Below, in pieces: positions 8,125 through 16,787 of a stretch of DNA of 34,924 nt. Both the position numbers and the translations under genes were made by a program. The DNA comes from an uncultured Chlorobiaceae bacterium. GTDB lineage: Bacteria > Bacteroidota > Chlorobiia > Chlorobiales > Chlorobiaceae. The notes below the pieces were generated by a model. That model did not search any database. It saw only the letters and a program-made list of their open reading frames with translations, and had not been told where the DNA came from. The DNA lies in NCBI GenBank assembly GCA_903851385.1, contig CAINOC010000003.1:1-34924 (forward strand), read 5' to 3'. The stretch's first letter is position 1, and the number at the start of each line of letters is the position of its first letter.

Positions 8125-8331
8125 ATGGAATTATCTGCCATAGTAACACCTGCCACTGAAGGTGGTTATGTTGCGTTCAATCCTGAAACAGGAACGACTA
8201 CCCAAGGTAAAACCATTGAAGAGTCTCTTGCGAATCTGCAGGAAGCAACTGAATTATATCTGAAAGAGTTTCCCATGATTCAGTCAGGACGCTCTTTGCT
8301 GACAACATTCCAAGTTGCAACACATGTCTGA
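8125..8331 (+). CDS. HicB-like antitoxin (apparently orphan)
   Basis: I take the ATG at 8125 (68 residues, MELSAIVTPATEGGYVAF); a TTG at 8104 would add seven residues. The segment GGYVAFNPETGTTTQGKTIE followed by a helix (ESLANLQEATELYLKEF) is the short HicB fold, a degenerate RNase-H-like domain. The end LLTTFQVATHV resembles the C-terminus of other short HicB proteins, so it looks full length. HicB normally neutralises the dsRBD-like toxin HicA, but no HicA gene is seen on either side. It may be a solitary antitoxin left from an eroded pair. Confidence 0.78.
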   Translation: MELSAIVTPATEGGYVAFNPETGTTTQGKTIEESLANLQEATELYLKEFPMIQSGRSLLTTFQVATHV

Positions 8332-8364
8332 GTTACCCCTCGGGTTTCAACATATTTCACTTAA

Positions 8365-8847
8365 ATGAAACGCAAAGTTTACATCGAAACATCTGTCATC
8401 AGCTATCTGACGGCTCGCCCAAGCAAAACGATTCTCGGAGCTGCTCACCAACAGCTCACTCAGTCGTGGTGGGAAAAGCGCTTCGAGTACGATCTTTTCG
8501 TTTCCCAGTCAGTCTGGCAAGAATGCGCGGCTGGCAACCCTGATGCCGCAACAAGGAGACTGGCAGCGATTGAAGGACTTGACCTGCTTGTTATAACCGA
8601 AGAAATGATAGCGCTTGCCGAGGCACTGATTAGCCAGCGACTCATTCCGGCCAAAGCAATTGAAGATGCCCTGCACATTGCTATAGCCACTTTGCACCAT
8701 GTTGATTTTTTGCTTACGTGGAATTGTCGGCATATAGCCAACCCCGTAATCCAGGAAGGCATTGCTGAATATCTTGAAAAACGGGGATTATTTTTGCCGG
8801 TTATTTGTACACCAGAAGAACTTACAGGAGGAAATAACGATGAATGA
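8365..8847 (+). CDS. PIN-domain protein (VapC-like)
   Basis: A 160-residue PIN-domain protein, a predicted metal-dependent ribonuclease. The N-terminal motif is VYIETSVISYL, with Glu8 at the position usually held by the first Asp; this variant is common in the subfamily. Other active-site candidates are Glu53 (WQECAAG), Asp101 (IEDALHIAIA) and Asn120 (LLTWNCRHIAN). It overlaps the next small gene by 8 bp, which is typical of a toxin with a co-translated partner. No classical VapB antitoxin is present, so the downstream small protein is the likely partner. Confidence 0.85.
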   Translation: MKRKVYIETSVISYLTARPSKTILGAAHQQLTQSWWEKRFEYDLFVSQSVWQECAAGNPDAATRRLAAIEGLDLLVITEEMIALAEALISQRLIPAKAIEDALHIAIATLHHVDFLLTWNCRHIANPVIQEGIAEYLEKRGLFLPVICTPEELTGGNNDE

Positions 8848-9070
8848 CGAAATCATTGATGAAGTACGAGCTATCAAAGAGTCTATCGGCGCCAAATTCA
8901 ATTACAACCTTCGCGCTCTCTTTGAAGAGATCAAGCGTGGCGAAGCTGAAAGCCAAGCCAAAGGAATTAAGCTGGTTCTTCCTCCAGCCAATCCTGAAAA
9001 TTTGCCAACCTCCGCATTGCAACGAGGCAAAACACGGAGGCGCCAGATACATCACAGTAATCCGGCATGA
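8840..9070 (+). CDS. Small partner protein of the PIN-domain gene
   Basis: A 76-residue protein starting at the ATG at 8840, which follows a strong site (ACAGGAGG, 8824-8831) and overlaps the end of the PIN gene. Residues 1-40 (DEIIDEVRAIKESIGAKFNY, then LRALFEEIKRGEAESQ) form a charged helix pair. From memory, this matches short proteins commonly encoded just after this PIN subfamily in cyanobacteria and Chlorobi. The last ~25 residues (from LPTSALQRGKTRRRQ) are basic and look unlike the family, which usually stops soon after the helices. A frameshift or new C-terminus is possible. The antitoxin role is inferred from position. Confidence 0.65.
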   Translation: MNDEIIDEVRAIKESIGAKFNYNLRALFEEIKRGEAESQAKGIKLVLPPANPENLPTSALQRGKTRRRQIHHSNPA

Positions 9071-9202
9071 AAACGCTCACCATGGAATTGTGCGACCACA
9101 CGAACATAATTTCAGTTATTTGTGATTGTGCGGGCTTACAACTGCATGCAATTGGACAAAAGAATTCATTTTGACCATTCGTATTCAAAATCAGTATTAC
9201 TG

Positions 9203-9727
9203 CTATTTAACTTTTGAAAGCGATAACCACTTCTTTTGAAATGCTGATTTAGCTTGAAGAACCCTTGAAAAAGCCTTCACAAAAGAATCATTTGGATTGC
9301 TTAAATCGATTGCCTGCTGTTGTCGCAATGTTTCCATAAAACCTAAAATAGCTTCTTTTATTTCATTTGCTTCGCTCAATAGTTCACCTTGATAGAGTGC
9401 GACATTTAATAAAAGTTTAGGGACTTTTTCATACGGCTGAGGCTTAACCTCTCCTTCTGGCAATTTCTGTTCGAATTGTATTTTTGCAACCAGTTGCTGT
9501 ACAGAACCTTCAATTTCTTCTGCAAGACACCCTACAAGTTCTAACTTCTCTCTACGTATTCTACGGATGTCTTTTTTTTCCTGCCAATGCACTTGGATTA
9601 TCGTACCAATTATTACCATAACTCCACCGAGTAATACTTGTATCAGCGACATCCATTCTTTGTTTGCTGTAGTTGCATCTAAGCTACTTTTAATCTCCTT
9701 GAGTAACTGTAATATTTCCAATTCCAT
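9203..9727 (-). CDS. Unknown membrane-anchored coiled-coil protein
   Basis: I do not recognise this 174-residue protein. It has a short amphipathic N-terminus, one transmembrane helix at about 27-46 (SLIQVLLGGVMVIIGTIIQV), and a positively charged stretch after it (KKDIRRIRREK), which suggests a cytoplasmic C-terminal part. The rest is mostly helical, with charged heptads near 55-85 and 115-170. Single-helix proteins of this shape are frequent in accessory and defence regions, but nothing here proves such a role. It stands alone between the toxin-antitoxin island and the mutS block. Codon usage and product look genuine. Confidence 0.6.
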   Translation of the reverse strand: MELEILQLLKEIKSSLDATTANKEWMSLIQVLLGGVMVIIGTIIQVHWQEKKDIRRIRREKLELVGCLAEEIEGSVQQLVAKIQFEQKLPEGEVKPQPYEKVPKLLLNVALYQGELLSEANEIKEAILGFMETLRQQQAIDLSNPNDSFVKAFSRVLQAKSAFQKKWLSLSKVK

Positions 9728-10066
9728 ATTTTTATCAGTTTATTTTTTTGATTTCCGATTTGTAAGTAAAAATTACGCAAAAAAAACCATTAGTCATTCC
9801 TTAAGAGTTTTTTTCTCTTGTACCTTCAGGGGGTACACGGGGGGATTTTCCCCCTTGCCAAGTCTGGGACGAAGAGTACGACCAAAACTTGCTACTCTTT
9901 CTAAACTGACAAAATCAGCAAAAAAAATTCAGAAAAAATACTGTTTAGACACTAACCCCAATGTTTCCAACCACCAGACAAGAAGTTTAGAATTTGCTCA
10001 AGACGAATGGTTAGCACGCGATTGAATAAGTCGTTTTTCGTATTCAATCCATATCGTTCCAATCAT
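9728..10066. other. 339-bp gap with clustered hairpins
   Basis: No gene is recognisable. Three short hairpins stand in a row: AAGAG/CTCTT (9803-9819), GTACC/GGTAC (9820-9836) and a G5-6/C5 stem around ATTTT (about 9839-9854). A separate 9-bp inverted repeat lies at 10020-10049. The plus-strand frame through this stretch looks non-coding to me. Confidence 0.6.
10020..10049. terminator. Inverted repeat downstream of the radical SAM gene
   Basis: GATTGAATA (10020-10028) and TATTCAATC (10041-10049) pair perfectly around a 12-nt loop. The hairpin begins 17 bp beyond the stop of the radical SAM gene (10067) and could end the mutS-radical SAM transcript. No T-run follows on the minus strand, so this is tentative. 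Confidence 0.4.
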
Positions 10067-11494
10067 TCACACCAGCTCCCGAAACTGGCGATGGAGGTCT
10101 TTGCGTGAAAGGCTGTACATGTGCACGTAGAGCAGATTGAACATGAGAACGGCTGAGCGCAGTTTGGGCGCTCGGATAGCACGTTTCAGGGCATTCTGTA
10201 CGGTAAAAACGCGTTTTGTAAGGCCGGTGTAGCTGGGAATAAATTCTTCGAGCGCAATGCGTTGCGGTTTGTAGAGCATCTCCTGACCCCATGAAAAACG
10301 GAAGGCATCGTGATCATCTCTTGAGTGAAGGAGACGACCTTCATTAGCGAGACGGTCAAATACTCCGGTACCGGGAATAGGGCGTAGCAGATTGATACCG
10401 GGGACATCGATACCGGTCTCCTCGATAAACGCCTCTATCCTGCCTGGCAGTTCAAGGGTATCCTCGTCAAGGCCGTAGATAAAACTGCCGTAGACGCAAA
10501 TACCGGCTTTACGGATATTTTTTATGCACTCCACCTGACGATTTGAAGGGTTATGAAACTTCTGATGGGCATGGTTGCTTCCATCATCGAGGCTTTCAAT
10601 TCCGACAAGGAGCGCTCCGCACCCTGAACGGGAAAAAGCTTCAAGCAATTTTGGTTTTTCCCCGAGCGCTGTAGTAGCCTGACCAACCCAGTTGATTCCA
10701 AACGGCACGAGTTCAGTGAACAGTTTTTCAGCATAGGAGTCGTCGGCATTGATCGTATCGTCGAGAAAGAAAAATATTCTTTTGTCCTGTTTCAGAAAGG
10801 CTTCAACCTCTTTGAGAACTGACGGAATGCTCCGGTGACGAAGCTTGTGGCCGTTCATGACATGCACATTGCAAAAATCGCAGCTGTAGGGACACCCACG
10901 GGTTGTCTGCACCACGTTGGTGGTAAAATAGCTCTGGATATCAAGCGCATGTTTATCGACAAAACGGTCAACCGAAAGATCGGGAAACGAAGAGACCCTG
11001 TACTCTTTTTTCAACGTCCCGGCAAGGAGATTCTGCTGCACCTCCGTCCATATATCGTCAGCCTCTCCGATAACAAGAACATCCGCATGGTCACGGCACT
11101 GCTCTGGAAAGATGGTGACATAGGGTCCACCAAGCACAACTTTAATCCCTTTTGAACGAAGCGCACCGGCAAGCTGAAATGCAGGCTTGACCGCACCGGT
11201 CTGGACGCTGATACCGACAAGATCCCAGTGTCGCTCAAGGGGAACTTTTTCGAAACGAAGATCGCAGATGGTCTGAGTAACGCCCGCCACTTTCCGGGAA
11301 CTGAGAATCATCAGGGCAAGAGGGGGGATGGCAAATTGCGCACGCCGGATAACATTGCTCAAGAGAGTGTCTTTCAGAGAGCTGAAAAAACTGTGTGAAG
11401 AGGCACTGTCCAAAAGAGATGTTCCGTCAACTCCACTGTCTGCCTGAATAAATACCAGCAATACCTGCTTGTCATGCCCCATATTATCCTTCAT
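10067..11494 (-). CDS. B12-binding-domain radical SAM protein
   Basis: A 475-residue protein with a cobalamin-binding-like N-terminal domain (~50-165, including VVLGGPYVTIFPE) followed by a radical SAM barrel. The 4Fe-4S motif is Cys201, Cys205, Cys208 (RGCPYSCDFC). The C-terminal ~100 residues resemble the DUF4070 region of this family. Relatives include the methylases BchQ and BchR, the cyclase BchE and hopanoid HpnP, so a role in pigment or lipid modification is plausible in this organism. I cannot assign it to any of these. The Asp-Xaa-His-Xaa-Gly cobalamin ligand motif is not evident, so B12 binding is uncertain. Its ATG overlaps the mutS stop (TGATG), implying translational coupling. 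A start at Met5 is also possible. Confidence 0.85.
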   Translation of the reverse strand: MKDNMGHDKQVLLVFIQADSGVDGTSLLDSASSHSFFSSLKDTLLSNVIRRAQFAIPPLALMILSSRKVAGVTQTICDLRFEKVPLERHWDLVGISVQTGAVKPAFQLAGALRSKGIKVVLGGPYVTIFPEQCRDHADVLVIGEADDIWTEVQQNLLAGTLKKEYRVSSFPDLSVDRFVDKHALDIQSYFTTNVVQTTRGCPYSCDFCNVHVMNGHKLRHRSIPSVLKEVEAFLKQDKRIFFFLDDTINADDSYAEKLFTELVPFGINWVGQATTALGEKPKLLEAFSRSGCGALLVGIESLDDGSNHAHQKFHNPSNRQVECIKNIRKAGICVYGSFIYGLDEDTLELPGRIEAFIEETGIDVPGINLLRPIPGTGVFDRLANEGRLLHSRDDHDAFRFSWGQEMLYKPQRIALEEFIPSYTGLTKRVFTVQNALKRAIRAPKLRSAVLMFNLLYVHMYSLSRKDLHRQFRELV

Positions 11495-14112
11495 CAGTTA
11501 ATTCTGCCTGTACGCGCAAGTTCCTGCAGTTTTTTCAGCTCAAGCAGTGCCTCAATAGGAGTAAGCCGATCAAGATCGATAGACTCAATAGCAGTGCGGA
11601 GAAGGGCATCAGACTCTTCAAAAAGACTGATCTGCAAACTTTGTATTTTCGCCGGCCTGTCAACGGGAATTTCAATATCACGCTTTTCCATGCCAGCCAG
11701 TATCTCCCTGGCACGCGTTATAACTTCAGCAGGCATTCCGGCCATTTTAGCCACCTCGATACCGTAACTGTTGTCAGTTGAACCCTTGACGATTTTGCGT
11801 AAAAAAATAACCGTGTCAGCGGTCTCCACAACAGTGGCATTGTAGTTCACAACACACGGGAGACGTGTTTCAAGTTCAGCAAGTTCATGGTAATGCGTTG
11901 CAAAAAGAGTCCTTGCCTGAATGGAGTGTGCTATATATTCGCTCATCGACCATGCAATCGACATGCCGTCAAACGTGCTTGTTCCCCTTCCGATTTCATC
12001 AAGCAGCAATAGACTGCTGGTCGTGGCGTTGTTGAGAATGCTCGCTGCTTCATTCATTTCAACAAGAAAAGTGCTTTCGCCGGAGGTAATGTTGTCTGAA
12101 GCGCCTACCCTGGTAAAAATCCGGTCCACAAGCCCGATTTCAGCCCGCTCAGCCGGAACAAAACTACCAGCTTGAGCAAGCAACACAATAAGGCCTGTCT
12201 GGCGCAGAAATGAACTTTTTCCAGCCATATTCGGGCCGGTTATGATCAGCATTTTCTGCTTTTCATCCATCAGACAGTCATTCGGCACATAGGGCTCATC
12301 GGCGCTCATCATTCTTTCAAGTACCGGATGACGTCCATTGACGATAACAAGCTTTTCATCTGCCTTGATCTCCGGTTTGCAATAGCCGTATTCCGCAGCA
12401 GAGAACGCAAACGAACAGAGAGAGTCTATTTCGGCAATAATAACAGCATTTTCCTGAATGGCTGACGCGTGCCCGGCAATCATCGCACAAAGATCATGGA
12501 AAAGCTGTGCTTCCAGAACCAGGCTTTTCTCTTCGGAATTGAGAATCTTTGCCTCATACTCTTTTAACGCGGGAATGGTATAGCGCTCCGCATTGACAAG
12601 TGTCTGCTTTTTTTCATAATAAGCGGGAACCTTGTCGCGATTGGCATGGCTGATTTCGATATAGTAGCCGAACACCTTGTTGAAACTGACCTTAAGGGAG
12701 GAAATCGACGTACTGGCGCGCTCCTGCTGCTGAATCTCCATAAGACGATCCTTGGCTGTCGAGGCAATAGAGCGAAGCTCATCAAGATCAGCATGATAGC
12801 CCATACGGATATAACCGCCATCACGCATTGATGCGCCTGACTCAGGATCAATAGCCTCCTCAATGCGCCCGGCAAGTTCCTGGAGAGGATGTAACGAGGA
12901 TGCAAGCACACGGAGCCTCGGCGATCCTGCATCCTGAAGCAGCTCTTTAAGGAGGGGAATAACAGAAAGAGAGAACCCAAGCTGACGGACCTCTCTCGGT
13001 ATGGTACGGAAGGTTGCAATACGCGCAAGGGAGCGCTCAAGATCATTGATACCCGATAACTGTTCAGAAAGGTTATCACGCAATGCTCTCAGTTCAGCAA
13101 GTTCTTCGACGGCATCAAGACGCTCTTGGATATCCTCAATTCTTTTCAGAGGCCTCTGCAGCCATCGCCGAATAAGACGCGCTCCCATAGGATTTCGCGT
13201 ACGGTCCATCACCTGAAGAAGGCTGCCATTCTGCGTGCCATCCTGCATGGAAGAGATAATTTCAAGATTTCTCTTGGTCTGCAGATCGAGCGTCATATAC
13301 TCACTGCTGTGCAACTCACCGATCCGCGTAATATAAGCAAGGCTGTTCTGCCGGGTCTCCTCCAGATACTGAAGAATGACACCCGCAGCAACTTTGCCCG
13401 CCCGATTACCATCAATACCAAACCCTTTCAGGGAGTGGGTCTTAAACTGGCGCGAAAGAACCTCTTCGGTCTGATCTTCACTGAACATCCATGCGTCAAG
13501 TTCAGTAAAAAGAGCCTCACGGGAGAGGCCCTTTTTCAGAAGTTCCACCCGCTCTTTATCTGCCGAAGATACAAGGATTTCCGAAGGGTGAAGCGACAGG
13601 ATAAACTGGGTAAGCTCATCGGGCTGGAACGAGGCAATCCGGAATTCAGCTGTAGTAACATCAATAAAAGCCAACCCTGCTAAAAGCGTCCTGCCCTCCT
13701 TTAGAAATGCAACAGCACAAAGATAGTTGTTATGACGGTCATCAAGAATCTTGTCACTGTAGGTAATGCCCGGAGTAACAATATCGGTAATTTCACGTCG
13801 GACAATCCCCTTTGCCGAGGCTGGATCCTCAACCTGGTCGCAGATAGCTACCTTGAATCCTTTTTTTACCAGTTTGGCAATGTACCCTTCACTTGCATGA
13901 TGCGGGAATCCGGCCATCGGTATTTCAGCCGAACGCTTTGTTAGAACGATATTCAAAGCAGCGGAAACAAGCTCGGCATCTTCAAAAAAGGTTTCATAAA
14001 AATCGCCGACCCGGAAAAGCAGCAAAAAATCGGGGTACCGTTCCTTTACTTCCAGATACTGGCGCATCATGGGAGAGTGCTCTTTCTCGGCAATACCCTC
14101 TTTTCTGCTCAT
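11494..14112 (-). CDS. mutS: DNA mismatch repair protein MutS
   Basis: MutS detects base mismatches and small loops in new DNA and recruits MutL. The 872-residue product has all family landmarks: the mismatch-stacking Phe-Xaa-Glu at 38-40 (GDFYETF), connector, lever and clamp regions, then the ATPase with Walker [10 protein letters not shown] (~625-633), Walker [17 protein letters not shown] and the downstream ATHYHEL segment. It ends in a helix-turn-helix dimerisation segment ([17 protein letters not shown]). It is first in a two-gene operon with the radical SAM gene and diverges from the membrane protein at 14298. Nothing suggests inactivation. Confidence 0.98.
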   Translation of the reverse strand: MSRKEGIAEKEHSPMMRQYLEVKERYPDFLLLFRVGDFYETFFEDAELVSAALNIVLTKRSAEIPMAGFPHHASEGYIAKLVKKGFKVAICDQVEDPASAKGIVRREITDIVTPGITYSDKILDDRHNNYLCAVAFLKEGRTLLAGLAFIDVTTAEFRIASFQPDELTQFILSLHPSEILVSSADKERVELLKKGLSREALFTELDAWMFSEDQTEEVLSRQFKTHSLKGFGIDGNRAGKVAAGVILQYLEETRQNSLAYITRIGELHSSEYMTLDLQTKRNLEIISSMQDGTQNGSLLQVMDRTRNPMGARLIRRWLQRPLKRIEDIQERLDAVEELAELRALRDNLSEQLSGINDLERSLARIATFRTIPREVRQLGFSLSVIPLLKELLQDAGSPRLRVLASSLHPLQELAGRIEEAIDPESGASMRDGGYIRMGYHADLDELRSIASTAKDRLMEIQQQERASTSISSLKVSFNKVFGYYIEISHANRDKVPAYYEKKQTLVNAERYTIPALKEYEAKILNSEEKSLVLEAQLFHDLCAMIAGHASAIQENAVIIAEIDSLCSFAFSAAEYGYCKPEIKADEKLVIVNGRHPVLERMMSADEPYVPNDCLMDEKQKMLIITGPNMAGKSSFLRQTGLIVLLAQAGSFVPAERAEIGLVDRIFTRVGASDNITSGESTFLVEMNEAASILNNATTSSLLLLDEIGRGTSTFDGMSIAWSMSEYIAHSIQARTLFATHYHELAELETRLPCVVNYNATVVETADTVIFLRKIVKGSTDNSYGIEVAKMAGMPAEVITRAREILAGMEKRDIEIPVDRPAKIQSLQISLFEESDALLRTAIESIDLDRLTPIEALLELKKLQELARTGRIN

Positions 14113-14297
14113 TATGTAATAATCAGTTATTAAACCCCTTAAAGAGCTTCAGCCCTTCTCCTGTATCAAGAAAAGAAGCTACTGCAGCGAAACTTAATAA
14201 ACAATAGCTGGAATTGTGCTCTCGGGCTTGATATGAGGTTTAGAAAAAAGTATGTTCAGAAAAAAGTTTACAGGAAAATGCCTCGATTTTTGAACCT

Positions 14298-14735
14298 ATG
14301 GTTTTTCATACAATACTGCGCTTTCTGCACATCGTATCTTTTGCTGCTTGGTTTGGCACTATTCTGGCATCGCTCTTTTTCCTGAAAGCCATAGAAAGCA
14401 AACTTACAGGCAATGACGACAACACTGCAGAGTATGCTCAGCTGCTGCAGCGGTTTCTAAAACTCGAGACAAAGGTTGCAGACGTTGCCGTCATAGGGGT
14501 AATCCTCTCAGGCATTATGCTTGCCGCTTTTTACCACGGATGGACAATCCCGGTGTTTGTAAAATCACTGCTTATTGTTCTTCAGATTGCCCTGACCATC
14601 GGCTATATCATCCGTTCAGTCCGCACACTCACCTATCCATGTTCAAAGCAAGAGTATAAAAGCTGGTACCGTCTTTTTGGAATTTCACTCACCATGTTTT
14701 CTCTGGTACTCTTTGTCAGCTTTTTTCTTCTCTGA
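14298..14735 (+). CDS. Small integral membrane protein, four helices
   Basis: A 145-residue hydrophobic protein with four predicted transmembrane helices at about 5-30, 58-78, 85-105 and 125-145. The start HTILRFLHIVSFAAWFG, with a histidine in the first helix, recalls the CopD/DUF2269 group of small membrane proteins. I cannot assign a function. No good ribosome-binding site precedes the ATG. It lies 91 bp upstream of rplU on the same strand and diverges from mutS across 185 bp. Confidence 0.7.
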   Translation: MVFHTILRFLHIVSFAAWFGTILASLFFLKAIESKLTGNDDNTAEYAQLLQRFLKLETKVADVAVIGVILSGIMLAAFYHGWTIPVFVKSLLIVLQIALTIGYIIRSVRTLTYPCSKQEYKSWYRLFGISLTMFSLVLFVSFFLL

Positions 14736-14826
14736 AACCATTCGTGCTACAATAGGGTTCGGTAATTTGATTTTCAACGAATTAATAGTATATTTGAGAC
14801 CTTTATCACTAAAATATTTGTATACG

Positions 14827-15117
14827 ATGCAGGCGTTGATCAAGATTTCCGATAAACAATTTCTGGTAAGACAAGGGGATACCCTTTTCGTCCCTAAACA
14901 AAAAGCTTCAATTGGCGAAACCCTGGAGATCAAAACCCTGGCTGCCATTGACGGTGCAAATACCAACCTGAACCCAGCCAACAGCATTCAGGCAAAAGTT
15001 CTTGGTCATGTCAAGGATGACAAGGTCATCGTTTTCAAGAAAAAACGTAGAAAACGTTACCAGTCAAGAAACGGACACCGTCAGCAGATGACTCAGATCG
15101 AAATTATTTCGCTTTAA
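14827..15117 (+). CDS. rplU: 50S ribosomal protein L21
   Basis: L21 binds 23S rRNA domain II and is an early assembly component of the large subunit. The start is set at the ATG at 14827 (96 residues, MQALIKISDKQFLV), because the family begins here and the longer frame adds unrelated residues. The motif KVLGHVKDDKVIVFKKKRRKRYQSRNGHRQ is the usual basic rRNA-binding tail. It is followed 36 bp later by rpmA, the almost universal gene order. Confidence 0.98.
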   Translation: MQALIKISDKQFLVRQGDTLFVPKQKASIGETLEIKTLAAIDGANTNLNPANSIQAKVLGHVKDDKVIVFKKKRRKRYQSRNGHRQQMTQIEIISL

Positions 15118-15153
15118 ACACAAGTTCAGGATCTTTAACGTTAATTTTTTCTC

Positions 15154-15408
15154 ATGGCTCATAAAAAGGGTGGCGGGTCGACTAAAAACGGTCGCGACAG
15201 TAATCCGAAATATCTCGGAGTTAAAGCTGCAGGAGGTTCCACTGTAGCTGCAGGCACAATCATTGTTCGTCAGAGAGGCACCGTTATCAAGCCGGGCGAC
15301 AATGCTGGATTAGGACGTGATCATACGATATTTGCTCTGACTGATGGTGTTGTTACCTTCCGTAACGGGCGCAACAACAAGAAACAGGTCAGCATCCTTC
15401 CTTGCTGA
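15154..15408 (+). CDS. rpmA: 50S ribosomal protein L27
   Basis: An 84-residue L27. It begins [16 protein letters not shown], the flexible N-terminal tail that reaches the peptidyl transferase centre, and continues with the conserved [19 protein letters not shown] core. There is no N-terminal cleavage extension of the Firmicutes type. It is co-transcribed with rplU and followed 30 bp later by a strong terminator, so the ribosomal operon ends here and does not include mdh. Confidence 0.98.
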   Translation: MAHKKGGGSTKNGRDSNPKYLGVKAAGGSTVAAGTIIVRQRGTVIKPGDNAGLGRDHTIFALTDGVVTFRNGRNNKKQVSILPC

Positions 15409-15427
15409 TACTATTGCAATGAAATAA

Positions 15428-16465
<1,038 letters not shown>

Positions 16466-16497
16466 GCTCTGAATGTTTTTGAAATAATTCTGCCATG

Positions 16498-16527
16498 AAA
16501 AAAAGCGGCTGTAAAGCCGCTTTTTTC
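16498..16527. terminator. Rho-independent terminator after mdh
   Basis: AGCGGCT (16504-16510), loop GTAA, AGCCGCT (16515-16521), with six T following and an A-run preceding. It starts 32 bp after the mdh stop. Confidence 0.93.
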
Positions 16528-16529
16528 AT

Positions 16530-16575
16530 AGTCAGGTGTCCCCCATTACACCTGACTAATCTCACTGGCGTGAGA
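16530..16575. repeat. Two tandem stem-loops behind the mdh terminator
   Basis: AGTCAGGTGT (16530-16539) pairs perfectly with ACACCTGACT (16548-16557) around 8 nt. Three bases later TCTCAC (16560-16565) pairs with GTGAGA (16570-16575) around TGGC. Neither is followed by a T-run. They may serve the opposite strand or be protein-binding sites. Confidence 0.6.
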
Positions 16576-16761
16576 GGTTTCAAAGATATATAAACAACTC
16601 CCGTGCCAAAAGCATATTATCAGCTTCTGTCAGTACATATATTTCATTTTAAAACAATAACTTATAAACCTTTTCATCATAAAAAGCGGCAAAACACACT
16701 GAGCGGGATGTTGTCTCATTTTATTGCCAACATCTCTTCCCTGTATGTAAATGTGGAACAC

Positions 16762-16779
16762 TGTCTCATAAGTGAGACA
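16762..16779. repeat. TGTCTCA-N4-TGAGACA palindrome
   Basis: A perfect 7-bp dyad around TAAG. The same heptamer occurs singly at 16712-16718 and, inverted, at 16820-16826 inside the end of aguA. The spacing is operator-like or hairpin-like; no function is known. Confidence 0.55.
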
Positions 16780-16787
16780 ACACGAAT

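Larger units (their letters stand above)
16466..16787. other. 322-bp convergent gap after mdh
   Basis: This gap between convergent mdh and aguA holds the mdh terminator, two further hairpins, a 7-bp inverted repeat (16707-16713 with 16728-16734) and a TGTCTCA palindrome. I see no gene; the plus-strand frame at 16603-16797 has no recognisable product. Confidence 0.7.

Noticed and set aside
9567..10025. 152-residue plus-strand frame
   Set aside because: Its first half is antisense to the membrane coiled-coil gene and the rest crosses the hairpin cluster; no family resemblance.
10067..11494. Assignment as bchQ, bchR or bchE
   Set aside because: The radical SAM family is clear, but no residue pattern lets me choose among the pigment enzymes, and the neighbours are mutS rather than pigment genes.
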